A stretch of 64,000 nt of DNA, taken from positions 20,001 through 84,000 of the forward strand of contig CM052359.1 in assembly GCA_028551475.1 (NCBI GenBank), read 5' to 3'. Source of the DNA: Casuarina equisetifolia. Taxonomy: Eukaryota; Streptophyta; Magnoliopsida; Fagales; Casuarinaceae. Numbering within the stretch: position 1 is the first letter of the stretch; each line of letters starts with the position of its first letter. The position numbers and the translations under genes are program-made. The notes below the pieces were generated by a model, which searched no databases, was not told where the DNA came from, and was given only the letters and a program-made list of their open reading frames with translations. Below are positions 36,028 through 52,213 of the stretch, piece after piece.

Positions 36028-39000
36028 AAGGGGACAGGAATAACCATCGAAGGCCACCTAACAAAACTTCGTATCGCTTGAGGTTTTTTTATGACAAATA
36101 TGCGCACGAGAAGCCCAGCAGATGCAGTACCCGCTACAATCGCAAGCTCAGTTAAGTATCTCTTGCCTGCCAGAACACATTTACCCAAGTGAAACACGGA
36201 GCCCCGCCGAGTCCATGCGAGGAACAACCTATCTGCTTCAGAAACTCCAAGAATCTTATTTGACAATTTTTCTGGTTTCCACTGCTGAAGTGCATAGGTC
36301 TTTTTCATAACAGAGCTTCAGGTAGTTTTCCCTCCCTTCTTTTCTTAATTTTGCTATTCATTTTGCAATTTGGTTTTTATTCATTCCAACCTTCCATGCT
36401 CTTAAAGAATGATGTAGTTCAGGCTAATGAAATCGTTTCTCTTAATTGCTGACCCTAAAAGCAAAATTTAATCTTGGGCTTAGGATTCCTCTTGTTTGTT
36501 CTTTCTGTTATCTTCGCATGCTATACCCCCTTTCTCTATCGATAAATTATGAGTGGTTTTGCAGCTACAAGGGCAAAAGAAAATTTGCGTGATTGTTTTA
36601 TGCTTTCTATTTGGATTACATGCGAATCTCATTCTCATCTTCTTTAATGTTCATCCTTGTCCATAAATCTTCAGTTGGAAGAGGTTTGGCTACCTATGAA
36701 AAAGTCAGGGTCCTTGCTTTTTCTTTTTCTTTTTTTTTTCTGCGTGTATGTATATATTTCAGGTCCTGTTTGATTGGTTGAAAATTATGAACCACATAAC
36801 ACATATAGCTTTTATAATGGTCGAAGACATTCAGTTGTTACTGTTGTCCTTGAGAGGAATGATAAATGAGTCTGTCTTCTGTCCAGATTTGCTTTAACTA
36901 TTAATTGACTTGTGCTCTCTGGACGAATGATCTTACACCGTGCAGAAGCTACTATAGTGGGTGAAAGTTTTCTCCTTGTATTTCCTGACTGTATCAATTA
37001 TTCCTGTGGCCGTTATTGGAATTCAAACTACATGTGGTAAACTGCTTATTTGAACCAGGACATGGTTGTCCGGATTATTTTCTGGAATTGCAAATTTATA
37101 TGTTTGACATCTGAGATTCATAAGAATTCCATCTCAAAAAATAAAATCTGTTGCCATTTAGGTTTTTAAACTACCATATGTAATCAGGCCAATAGATTGT
37201 TAAGTTTGCACTTCTGGGGTGATAAGTTCCTTGCTTTGACCTGGGCAGCCCTCCCTTGTTCTTATCATCATATGATATATTACAGCGTGCACCGGACATG
37301 GTATGAGCACATGGTTGGGACGGACTTTTAGGCCTGCAGATGGAAAACAAGTGATACAATTCTTTCCATATTTCAAGCAGCACATTTTTTAAATGAGTGT
37401 AAACTTGCACTTGAAAAAAGTTTGAGAATGGAGTGGTGGTAGTGTTGGTTGTGGATGACAATCTCAAGAAAAGAAAGTGTACCTCCTTATCAGCTCTGGG
37501 TGAGGACTCATCATGAGTTTATAATCCGGCTTTTTATGAAATATCCTAGGTCAGAAGTTCAAGGGCCACCTTGTGGTGGCAAAGGAGAATTATTAGGAGG
37601 ATAGAGAAGGCTAGGGGTAGAGAAGGGTGAGAGCGGATCCCCTGGGATGGTTGAAGGAAAAAAAAAAAGGATGGGAGGGACATCTAACTTGTTTAGGGTA
37701 GTTTATGAAACTTTATCTTTATACTCTGGTTCCTTTCTTTTCCTTCCTAAAAGACAATAAGAGGGGAAGATGCTTTCCTTCCCTCTCTCATTCTGCCCCT
37801 TTGTGATACATTGTTGCTAATATTTTCAATCTTTCCACCAAGCATAGCGTCAATGTTGTGCCTTTAAAAAAATATTGGCTGGGAGAAGGTTGCCAGCAAG
37901 GTTTGCTCAAAATTCGTAAGCTATGGGACTTGAAACTAAACTCCCATTTTGAAGTTTGGGAAAGTACAACTTAATCATGTATTGATTGTATTGTTCATTT
38001 TTTTATCTTTGAAATCCTTGTTACAGCATCTAATGTGGATTTCTTGAAGATTTAATTCCAAGTTACCAGGAACTTAAGTCTAAGAAACATAATCCCTTGT
38101 ATCCATTGTTGTCCTTTATAAATTAGTTCATGAAAAAGAGCCGAGTTAGTTAGACCTGCCAGTGAATTCAGCGAGGAAATTCTTTTAGTTCTAATTGAAA
38201 TTAGACTTCAATGCTCTAGAATAGTAATGAAACCTTACTTTTATCATTAAATCCACATAGGCTTTTCTTTTTGGAAACACATTCTTCCATGTTTGGCATC
38301 TAGAAATGCATGTTAATTGATCACATCAGTTCAATTCAACGTTTGTCTAGCTACGTCAGAGTAATTCTTGAATACAAGGGATCTTTTAGAAAGATCAGCT
38401 CCATGTTTTCTATTTTCATCTTTAAGGAATGCTAGGTTTTTTGTCCTAAAATGTTATGTGAGTTAAACACAGGGTGGATCTTGATAAGTGCACATGCTTT
38501 GGCAGTTGCTGATGCAGGGATTTCCAAGTTGGATTTGTTCAATTATACTTTTATTTGATTCTAGGAGTCCGGGGGTTTTAATGATTTTTGGCTTTTAGAT
38601 ATTTTATTGAATTTCCTTTTCTTTTTAGCTTTATTTGTGAGTTCTGATAACTATTTGTTCTTGGACCTTTAGTTGTTAAAACCTAAGGAGTCTAAATTCG
38701 TAACTGTTAGACATTAGACAGAATAAGAATGGATGCAATTGTTCCCCGTTGTTCTTGAGTAAATAAAAGTCATGAAATTTTCAGTAACGATAGTTTTTGA
38801 GTATTGTTTGATGCAAAGGGTTAGGTTTGCGTCTTTTTTTTCTGTTTTCTTTTTAGTTTCCATTGATTGTTTTAGAATTCTAATCAATATTAGATCTGGT
38901 TTTTTCAATATATAACTTCTCTAAGTTTAATTCTAAAAAATCTCAAATTACCCATTCCATTATGCCTCTCAAATAACCCCCCTCGCCCCCCCCCCCCCCC

Positions 39001-40829
39001 CCCCCCCCCCCCCACAAAAAAAAAAGTATAACTGGGTTACTGTCTATAGCCTGAGAACAGCCACCAAAGCCCTAAGTTTTCCCCTTCGTTTCATCTCCAA
39101 AGATTCCATTTAAAATTCCATGTTACTGGATTCTTTTTAGTTTTGTTCCCACCAAAATCCATACCATCGTTTGTTTGAAGCCCTAAAACAAGCTGCCATC
39201 CAGATCTCCTAAATCAGGTTTGATATCACATCTTTAGTTTTTCATCAATTTTAGTATCAGAGTTATCGCATCAGTTGCTTTCTCTGGATTGTGCACTTGT
39301 GATATTTCTTGTGTTGATATTTTAATGACAAATTTATCTTCAATCGATCTCCTTATGAAGATACCGTACTGTGGTCCTTGGCTTAAGATCAATTCATGCA
39401 TAGCTCCCTTGATGACTAATATTGGAATTACTGGGGCCAGAATAAGAGTATCACTTGACTGGAATTGTGTTAAGCTATTAGAATTTGGGATCTATCATTT
39501 ATCATTAATAAATGAGGTTCGAGAACTAGCAATGAGATATAGTTTTACTCTTACATGGAATGAGATGGTGGGTGATGTTTACAGTTTGAGGCCCAGCGGA
39601 TGCTATATAGCTAACCTCTTTGGATTAAATAATTATTACTCAAGGCAGTTAATTTCGTTGGAATTAATGGTGTAGTTTTGATGGGAGTAACACCTCCTAA
39701 AATTGGTTGGATTTGAAGCTCCATAAGTATTTTGAAGACATGGAACAAAGTGTTTCCTTTTAGGGTTTAGTGTTGTTTGGTCTTCTCAAATTGCTTCTCA
39801 AATGGAGAAAAGGATCGAAATGTATGTTACTGGTTCTGTAAATAATCAACTTCACTTAAATTGGTGGGCAGGTGGCTCTTGTGCTGCAGTTGGATTGAGG
39901 GGCTATAGCATTGTAGGGATTTTAAGTAAAATTTGGTTGCATATTTTGTTCACAGTAGGTGCTTTTTATATTTTTTTCAACTTACACTATCTATTTCTCA
40001 GATAATTATTGTGTGAGCACCTGTTACATTGCTTTGGAGTATGAACATAAAAGCTTATTGGAATATTAAGATAAAACTGCGAAAGTATTTTTTAGGTGAG
40101 AAGATAGGAAATGCTATGTTTGTATAGGTGTGCCAAAAAATTGTTAGCTTTTTTCCAATTCATTGAGTTTTGACCTCGAGGTAAGGGAGACGAAGATAAG
40201 CTGATATAGTTACTGATGCTTTCTTCTTTTTCTATTTGGGAGGATCATTGGCAATGATGATTCCAATGTCATTTCCAGTCATTCAGTTGGGTCATTTGTT
40301 GCTTTGGAAATTCCTTTTTTCTTCTTTGTCTGACATCTAGGTCATCCTTATTTAAGTATTTTCACTCCCAATTTGATGCCCAATGATGTTTTCACGTGTG
40401 CATATGAAGTAGTATGCTATGAAATATATATATATAAAGCATTACAAAGAAGTGCAAAGCTTTTGTTTGCAAAAGACTTACTTTCTACTTTTGTAAGTTA
40501 CACAGGCATCCAGTGGTACTAAATCATAGTCTCATTCATCATTTGTATAGAAGATGAGGTATTATTTGAGTTTTGAAGTCTTATTCAAAATACACTTATG
40601 CTCAGTTCGCTTCATTTTTCATAATAATCTATGTGCAAATGTATCTGTGAAGTTGTATGCTTCTTGAATTGATATAGAATTGTACGTCCTAAGCTGTATG
40701 CTTCTTGAACTATTTAGGTCACGTGGTTAACAAGAATTTGTTTGGTTTACCTAGTGTTTATGCATCTGAACTAACTAGCTTTCACGCTTTTGTGGTTGTG
40801 AAACTTTGTCTAGAATTCGTTGGTGGGAA
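36028..40829. other. Long non-coding stretch upstream of the coiled-coil gene
   Basis: No protein family was recognised over 4.8 kb. The part at 36030-36320 is GC-richer than what follows and ends with cagagcttcag/gtagtttt, a plausible donor near 36320. It could therefore be a leader exon of the gene at 40830, with a leader intron of about 4.5 kb; this is inference. A C28 tract lies at 38986-39013. Near 39250 there is a weak primer-site-like string (agtatcagagtt) that hints at an old retroelement, but no coding remnants support it. The 128-codon open stretch at 39289-39675 has no recognised features. Confidence 0.4.
38986..39024 (+). repeat. C28 homopolymer followed by an A-run
   Basis: Twenty-eight consecutive C residues at 38986-39013 are followed by acaaaaaaaaaa. 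The minus strand is G28 and can form G-quadruplexes. The exact length is likely to vary between individuals and sequencing runs. Confidence 0.9.
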
Positions 40830-41267
40830 ATGCAAGATTCAAGAATGCCACAGTTTGAGGAAAATTTGAATCCAAAGTTACGGAAAAAGAAGATTTCAAC
40901 CCAAAAGGCTTCTTTGTTTCATTCGCGAGGTAATAATGTTAAAGAGGTTCAGGGGATACAGGGGCCTTTATCACGGAAAGTAGGTCAGAAGACCCTAAAG
41001 AGAAGCTTGAAGAATGAGGTTTCGCCATCACCCCAGCAACCGGAGAGATCAAACTCTGATTCATTGCCTGATTCTTCTACATCAGGAAGTGAGTACCGAG
41101 CACTGAGGCGGAAGTATTTGCTGCTGGAGGAAGAGAGTTTTGTGTTGGGGGGAGAGATGAGAGAGATTGAAGATGAGGTGAAGACTCTTGAAGAAGAGAA
41201 GCATGAGCTGTTGGACCAGCTTGTTGTGTTGGAAGGCTTGATTGATCCTTCAGAGTTGCAGTCCTAG
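40830..41267 (+). CDS. Small plant coiled-coil protein of unknown function
   Basis: A single open frame of 145 aa from ATG 40830 to the stop at 41265-41267. The first half is basic and polar (KLRKKKISTQKASLFHS). The middle is Ser/Pro-rich (about 75-95: SPSPQQPERSNSDSLPDS). The C-terminal half is a strongly charged heptad-type coiled coil (from about 100: LRRKYLLLEEESF, MREIEDEVKTLEEEKHELLDQLVVLEGL). The end DPSELQS is short. No signal peptide or membrane segment is visible. The frame is open upstream of the ATG only to 40806, with ttgtctag acceptor-like sequence just before, so a non-coding or short coding upstream exon is likely. Composition and the conserved-looking coiled coil argue for a real gene. 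I do not recognise a named family and assign no role. Confidence 0.72.
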   Translation: MQDSRMPQFEENLNPKLRKKKISTQKASLFHSRGNNVKEVQGIQGPLSRKVGQKTLKRSLKNEVSPSPQQPERSNSDSLPDSSTSGSEYRALRRKYLLLEEESFVLGGEMREIEDEVKTLEEEKHELLDQLVVLEGLIDPSELQS

Positions 41268-42269
41268 GGGTTGCATTTACCTAACTCCTCATTTCTTTGC
41301 ATCATCACTGAAGTTTGTAATTACCGCATTCCTCTGCTATTATGATACTGTCTTTCATAGATAAAAAGAGTAGGTCATGTTTGACCCCTTCAATAATTAA
41401 TTTCATGTTCAGTTCTCTTGCTCTTTGATGCTGGAATGCTTTCAATGCATTAGAATGTTAAAGATGGAGACCAGTATTTAGACCAGTAGGTTTATAGAGG
41501 ACATTTTGTATTAGGGCTGGTAAAGAAATGTCAACTAAACGTATCTTCGAATCGAATGCCTGAACCGTATCTCTTGGTTCATAGATGCAATACAACTTCT
41601 TGTTCAAATGTATGGAATGATCCACCTTGGTCGAAATTTGATTTGTCTCTAAAGCTTTTACTCCAATGACCTGGACTTAGAGGGCGTGTAATCGTGGAAT
41701 ATGAAAACGTTTAAGATCCTGTGAATCTGTCACCTTGTCCAAAATCTCTCTCTCTACAGACTACACACGCACATATGCATATATATACATAGAACGCGTG
41801 TGCATAAAATTGGATTGCTCGGGCTCAACATTTACTCTGTTTAGTTGGCCTTTTCTGTCAACCTTGGGTCTAAAACCAACATTAATTATTAAGGGGAAGA
41901 TGCAACGCAACAAATATTGAAGACTATTTTATGTCATCATGGAACTACATTGTACTCTTGCATCAGAATCCATGTTGTTCAATTAATACATATGATTTGC
42001 ACTTAATTAGCGACAGAGGCAAGGCATCATAACTGCAGATCATAGCAACTACAAAAACAAATGTATTGATTCATATGCTGACCTTATGTTACTTGTTTAA
42101 CAAAATAAATGGCAATAATTCCATTGTTCAGCCATTCCAGGCACATAACTGCAGGACACAGTCAATATCGTTCTTTTATTTAGTGCAGCATTTTCGTTTC
42201 CGCAGGTCTTGGCAGTTTTCGCTGCAAGGATTTCATAGCTCCTCCTCAGTTTGTACTGCTTACTTGCCG
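41268..42269. other. Convergent intergenic region
   Basis: The 3' ends of the coiled-coil gene (+) and the subtilase (-) face each other across about 1 kb. Nothing but 3' UTR-like AT-rich sequence is seen, with an AC/AT-type simple stretch near 41761-41800. Confidence 0.5.
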
Positions 42270-46384
<4,115 letters not shown>

Positions 46385-48517
46385 TTCCAAAAACTGTCCT
46401 TCCAGTGCCACCCTCAGCTGTAGTCACAGAGAGAGGTCAGAGGGGATCAGATTTTGCGCTACAGTACGGAGAAAGAGTAGCCAGAATTATACATAGGAAA
46501 GACTGGTGTGAGGGAGTGGGGAGGGAAAAGGTTGGTGGAAAAAGAATGTTGAGATCGCAGGATTACCATGGGTGTGAAGAACAAAGGGCATGTATTAATG
46601 TCACTTAAATAGACAGTGCACTACAGAACGAGACACGAACACCCATGATAGGATAGAATGAAGGGAAAAGCGAAAAGCCACCACGCGAGAGGGTAGTGGA
46701 TTTATTAAGGTTAGGGTGCAGCGCCCGAGGATTATTTTATTTCGGAGTGTATGTCTCTCCAACTTCAGAAATTCCACAGGGAAGAACCATTTTTTTTTAA
46801 GTCCAGGAGAAACAAAAAGAAAGATCGATCAAGACCTACATGACCTGCGATGATGACTTGGTGCCCAAGTCATGATCATTTTAACCAACTTCTTCATTGC
46901 ACTCAAATATCGCAATGATTATCATCATTCAGCATATTATATACAACTCCTATCAGCAATTACCTGCCAAAAGATGATTTATTTATCAATCAATTGTTCT
47001 ACTAAAACACGACCTCAAAACTCATGCATTAAAGTATTTTCGTCACAGCGATAGTCTGGTTACCTACTGCTGTTTTTGTGTTTGGCCATGTAGAACAATA
47101 ACACTTTTTGTTAGATTTATATGTTTTGCTGGGGGCAAAACAATAAAGCATCGCTGTTTGCAGTCACTTGACTCGTGAGCTTCTAAGAATGACTCGAGAG
47201 AGTACCCGGGCCAAGAGAAGAAGCAAGCGAAAATGAGAGACAAGGAGCCTAATTGATTTATATGTGCACGTTGCACGGGTCCTGACCACCTGCAGTTCCT
47301 GCAATGCATTTTCTGGGTATGTCAGAGGTGTTCGATGTTGGGCTTTGTCGAAGTTTACATATGTACATTTTTTTTTCGAAAACCAATCATGATCGCCATC
47401 TTTATGTATTTGTCGCGTGTCAGATCAGGTGTCCGGGTTGACTACAGTACACTTTTCGGTGGCACCAGAAAGAAGCTTTACGTCTAAGGCTTTACTGAAA
47501 TGACACCAATGGTGGAGATCGTGAATTTTTATCAGTATTATCGCCCACGACGAGGATGATCCGCCAATGATGTTCTCGCTTGCCCAAATAAAAGTATGGG
47601 CTGTAATCTACTCAAACCGGGTATGATTCCAAAGGATCTCAGTTACAATCATTGCCCATCTTATTTCTCATGTATGGCTTTGACAATTAAGGCCAGGAAT
47701 CTTGTTGTCTGAATGACCAAATATACCCATATCTTGATTGATGTACATTAAGAATCTCATAACAAACGCTTAAAAGAACTCTTAAGCCATATCTTGACTG
47801 ATGTACATTAAGAATCTCATATACTTTTTCTGGGCGACAAAAAGATGCCGTTTTTCTATTAACTAAAGAAGAGTAGAGTCACACTTCACTTTATCATCAA
47901 TCAAAGATGAATTAAAAGTAGAAGAAAGAGATTCACCAAAGAATTATTAGCATTCATGATTCACTATAATCGGTGGTATCATTTCCTCCAAACAATGCAT
48001 ACGCCACTATACTCTTTCAATAAAACCCGAATTTTCAATATTCATGTCCCAAGTTGATATACCTTGACATCACCGTGGTGAATGGGCGATTGGCAATGGT
48101 GGTCGTGGGCTGGATGGCCTGTCGAGCCAGCCCAAGTGGATTCAAACGATCCTGGGCTTCCCCTGTCTCTGTCGCTCAAGGTTAAAGAAAATTAAGGAAA
48201 AACAGAAAAGGAGCGAGGGAGGGCGAATCGACGCGCCACGATCTGTTATCTGCGGCTGAACAACGTCTTCCAAATCCGACTCCCCTTTCGTCACCAGGGC
48301 CACAATCTAAAGACGTCGGCGAAGATAAGCTCAACCAGCTCTTTTCTTCTCCTTTATTTATTTTCCATCAGGTAATGCGGTTTGCTTAGCAGTCTTTCGT
48401 TGTAGAGCGTCATAACGCCTCAGAGACGTTATATTATTTGTCGTTTAGATATCTATCTATGTCTTCAGTTGCAGGAACAGTTGAACGGGGAAGGATAGAA
48501 AGGAAGACGAGGAATTT
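46385..48517. other. Divergent promoter region between the subtilase and the plastid protein gene
   Basis: About 2.1 kb separates two head-to-head genes and should hold both promoters. No gene was recognised. At 47727-47820 a 34-base unit (ccatatcttgattgatgtac...) recurs with a 60-base period and one clear change. The last 250 bases (from about 48240) look like the leader of the + gene, with a probable leader intron starting at gtaatgcgg near 48372 and ending at tgcag near 48474. Confidence 0.5.
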
Positions 48518-50826
48518 ATGGCAACGCCCTTTTCGTCTTCGTGGAATTCAAGTTTAATACTCAGTTCTAGGATAGAAAATGCATCATATCCCAGATCATT
48601 CCTTGGTGCTGGGCGGAGAATGCTTAATGAACCAACTGCAAAAAGTCACACGAGTGGTTGTGGTGCGCAAAAGAAAGTATCTCGTAGGTTTACCGTCTTC
48701 GCTGTGACAGAGAGCTCTAAAGAGCCAAGCAAGACTGAAGAAAAAATCCCTTCTTGGGCCAGGCCAGATTCAGATGTGCCTCCTCCTTGGGCTCAGGATG
48801 AAGGCAAGCAAAGTACATCGCAACAAATATTTGAGATTCCCTTTTATGTTTACTTACTTGCCTCAGCAATCACTGCAATTGCTGCTGTAAGTTCTTGCCC
48901 CTCTTTATTTTCATTCTATTTCTGACTTTTTTAAGAATTAAAAGTCTCCTTCTTCCTCTCCACCCCCACCTTTCTCTCTCGAGTTAACTTAGGGCTTCTT
49001 TTTTTGTCCCTAAAATTTTCTATTAACTCTCGGTCTGCAGATAGGTTCTGTTTTCGAATATGTGAACCAGAGGCCAGTATTTGGAATTTTGAACTCAGAC
49101 AGCATCTTCTATGCTCCATTGCTTGGATTTTTTGCATTTACTGGTATTCCCGTTTCAGTAAGTTCTGAATCCTCATATCTCGATTTTTTGTTTTTTATTC
49201 TCCTTTTAATTTTGTTAAGAGAAAGAAAGGATATCTTTTACTTACCTACCAACTTTATTAGCTTTTTGAAAATGATACGGGGAAGATAATAGAGGAAAAT
49301 AATCTTCGGTATGCCTGAGCATGAGCAGATGTAGTAACAAGATACTCGAAATAATGAAATGATACTTGAACGATTTTGACATCCCCATAAACTTGAAGTG
49401 ATAGTGTAGAGAACGTTTTCAGTTTTGATAGAAGAGCAGGGGATCTATAAGGTTAACAAAATAATAGTGAGATTGCTCTCACGTAAAATCAAAGTGACCC
49501 GGTGCCTTCACATCAGTTGTAGTGGGTAAGGGAGTTGAGGGAGCTGGAGGAGTCCTGGGAAGTTGCCTTGGAGGAGAAAGGTGTAGGCATGATGAACCTC
49601 TGAGTTTTGAGCTTTCACGATGGCAAACGTAGTCTATTCTGAGACGAATTTGCTGAGAGCACTCTCAAGCATGAGCGGAGGTGAGTCAAAAGCGTTTGAA
49701 GAGCATTTTGACTTGGATTCGTTAATAGATGGTTATTCTTGTAGAGAGATCATCTGTAAGTAAAAACATTTATGGCGCTCCTAGTGCATAGTAATCAGCT
49801 TTCTTTTGAGCTGATGCTGTTGAAGATACCGACTAGATTGTAGTGCGAAACAGGTGGGTCTTCATCGTTCTAATAGAGGGCACTATGGTCTTGGTGAACC
49901 AGGAAATAGAGTATTGCAGTGTATATTTTTCGAAACTTGAAGTTGACTAGCAAAGTCTTTGGTATTCACATTCCCCTTGCACTTGACGATCCTCTGATTC
50001 AGGTGCTCAATCCCATAAGTTTTGACCTCCAAGAAAGAGTCGGATGGTGACCATGATGGCCAACAGCTGCTTCAGACTAGGCCAAGCGATGACCGGCAAG
50101 CTAGAAAAATGTAGACATAGGACTTGAACTAATGGACCACCTTTTAGGCCAGCGGTGCGTCGCTAGATGGGCCATATGTATCAGAATGACTGTCGCACAG
50201 GCAGAATGTAGATCGACGCTAGAAGAATTTAGGCTATTAGTTATTTAATAAACAATGGCCATGGATACTGGAACTGTTAAGTGAATATGCAATGGCCATA
50301 GATAATGGTGAAGGCCCGCCATTATTGAAGGCAACAAAAGATGGCTTTGATACCAAGTTATTTAATTAACAATGGCCATAGATAATGGTGAAGGCCTTCC
50401 ACTAATGTTCAAGACAACAAATGATGGCTTCGATATCGAGTTGGAAGAGTGAGAAGAACATAAAAGAAAGGCTTTCTATTTTGCTGAGAGTGAATAAAAT
50501 TGACTTGTATTATTTATGATCGAATATAGAGTTTCATAAAAAAAAAAAAACGGTAACTAGATACTAATTGAGTATGACCTAAAACAAATAAGACAATATA
50601 TTTGGAGGCTTTTGAGAAATTTCTTTTTTTCTTTTTATCTTGAAAGTAGCTTTATTTTCCTTGATGGCCCAAATTCTGGGGGAAATTTCATATGTTGATA
50701 TGAACTCACCTGATCCCACTCTTCATCTAACAAAAATGCTGACTACAGGGATTCCTATGGCTCAAATCTGTTCAAGCTGCTAATAAGGAAGCAGAGGAAC
50801 AGGACCGGAGGGACGGCTATATGTAG
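48518..50826 (+). CDS. Predicted plastid-targeted small membrane protein, function unknown
   Basis: Exons 48518-48886, 49041-49157 and 50749-50826 give 564 nt and 187 aa, all GT-AG and in phase 0. The first 65 or so residues are Ser/Arg-rich with few acidic residues (ATPFSSSWNSSLILSSRI), as in chloroplast transit peptides. A Pro-rich link follows (PSWARPDSDVPPPWAQDEGK). There are two membrane segments: about 109-127 (FYVYLLASAITAIAA) and about 143-167 (FYAPLLGFFAFTGIPVSGFLWL). A charged tail (ANKEAEEQDRRDGYM) ends the protein. It looks like a conserved plastid membrane protein of plants, but I cannot name its family with confidence. Intron 2 (49158-50748) is long and contains repeated sequence of possible transposon origin. 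Confidence 0.85.
50226..50540 (-). repeat. Repeated segment in intron 2 of the plastid protein gene
   Basis: The block tatttaat-aacaatggccat...gataatggtgaaggcc...gatggctt-gatacc occurs near 50240-50361 and again, partly, near 50357-50450. Read on the minus strand, 50341-50358 gives ttggtatcaaagccatc, which resembles a retrotransposon primer-binding site. This suggests a small non-autonomous element on the minus strand. No coding remnant was seen. Confidence 0.4.
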
Positions 50827-52213
50827 GTCAAATCTTTGCCATTAACTGCCATCTAGTTACCTGGGAAAACTCGAAAGGAGTTGATGTAGCGTTTTTTACG
50901 TTATGGTAGTTATTTCAAAGGAAACTCAGGCACCTGCTACAAACAGAAATCTGGGTAGATCTACTCGCTTCCTAGAAGTTAAAAGCTTGAAATGTAAAAA
51001 TAATGGCATTTGTACAAAAGGGGGGCTTGTCTTCAACAATTATAAAATGGTGGGAATGGAATTTTAAATTAAAATGTGTTTGCCTGATAAAGAAGAAGGC
51101 ATCTGATACTTGCTGATTCTATTTGCCTGATTGGCACGTAATGTGTTCATGATGATGGAGTATATGGGACGTAAATTTGGTGATTACTTCTAAGTATTGA
51201 GATTTCTGGTCCCTGTTGTTTTCCAGCTGTCCATGGATTTAGTATATTTGTAATGAACTTGGACAGCCCCACATGTTGTTACGCGTTGCTTTGAGGGTTT
51301 TAAGGTACAGTTGCATTCTTTCGTGCATGTGCAGCAAGTACTGGCCAGATCTGAGGAGCCTACTTACGTCCCACGTCTCTATTTGTGTCTAAATAGAAAA
51401 ATTTCGAGTAAAAGATGATTTAACATGCGTGTAAGACTTGTCTAGCCATCGTCTTCGGACCATAAAAATAGTTTCTGGAGGAGAAGCAATGCTTGTCAGC
51501 TACGCCTTCTTTTTAGTCCTCTAAACAACAGACTGCTGTAGGTACGTGAATCTTGAAGCAAGAATCTTTTTTATGATGCTAAAGAATGTCTTAAGATTTT
51601 TGCTTAAATGATAAATTCTATCAGTTAACTTTTGAGTTAAATAATATATATTTTTGATGTCTAAGACTTGGAAGTATTGTAATGTAATGCAATGTAATGT
51701 CGCGATCAGATTTTAGGCCACCTAAACCAATAGGGGCCGATCAAATGTAATGTAATGTCGCGGTAGGAAAAATTAGGAGAGGAGTGGGTGATCGTTGGGC
51801 GTGGAAATTTATGCGGTGGCGTTATCTTGGAGGCTGTATCCTCAAACGCAAATGAGAGACGTCATGGCCGCACGTGGCCCCTGGCATGTTTACACATCGG
51901 GAGGAAACAGTAAATGTCAGCATGTGTTGGTGTCATGTGCACAAACTAGAAGGTACCAGGAGCAAGAGAGACATCCAATCCCGTAAAATATGCTGCCGTC
52001 TATTTTAAGCTTTTTGTTTGTTTAATCATCTCCATCGGAACTCTTATTGTTTTCCGTAGGAAAGGCGGGTAAAAGGATAGACAACTTTGGCCCGTGCTCA
52101 GAGGCAATTGAATTTCCTTTCCTTTCCTTTCCTTTCCTTTCCTTCCCTTTTGGTTTAGCTCGGATTTTGGGAGAGGAACAAGAAGCAGTAGTGTAAGCAA
52201 GCAAAGGCTGAGG
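50827..52213. other. Spacer and DGAT2 promoter/leader
   Basis: 3' UTR of the plastid protein gene, then AT-rich spacer and the DGAT2 leader. A short repeated string (gtaatgtaatgt) lies at about 51678-51760. The pyrimidine microsatellite (tttcc)n at about 52116-52145 lies 70-100 bases before the DGAT2 start. No further gene is supported. Confidence 0.5.
52112..52150 (+). repeat. (TTTCC)n pyrimidine microsatellite before DGAT2
   Basis: Six or so tandem tttcc units lie just upstream of the DGAT2 start codon, in what should be the 5' leader or core promoter. Pyrimidine-rich leaders are common in plants, and this tract may vary in length. Confidence 0.85.

Noticed and set aside
35955..36310. Overlapping open frames on both strands (117 and 65 codons)
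   Set aside because: They overlap the 123-bp duplication, neither has a recognisable motif, and a non-coding leader exon explains the GC-richer composition better.
39000..39680. Possible old copia: weak primer-like string near 39250 and a 128-codon open stretch
   Set aside because: No gag, integrase or reverse transcriptase motifs could be read in any frame, so it was left as spacer.
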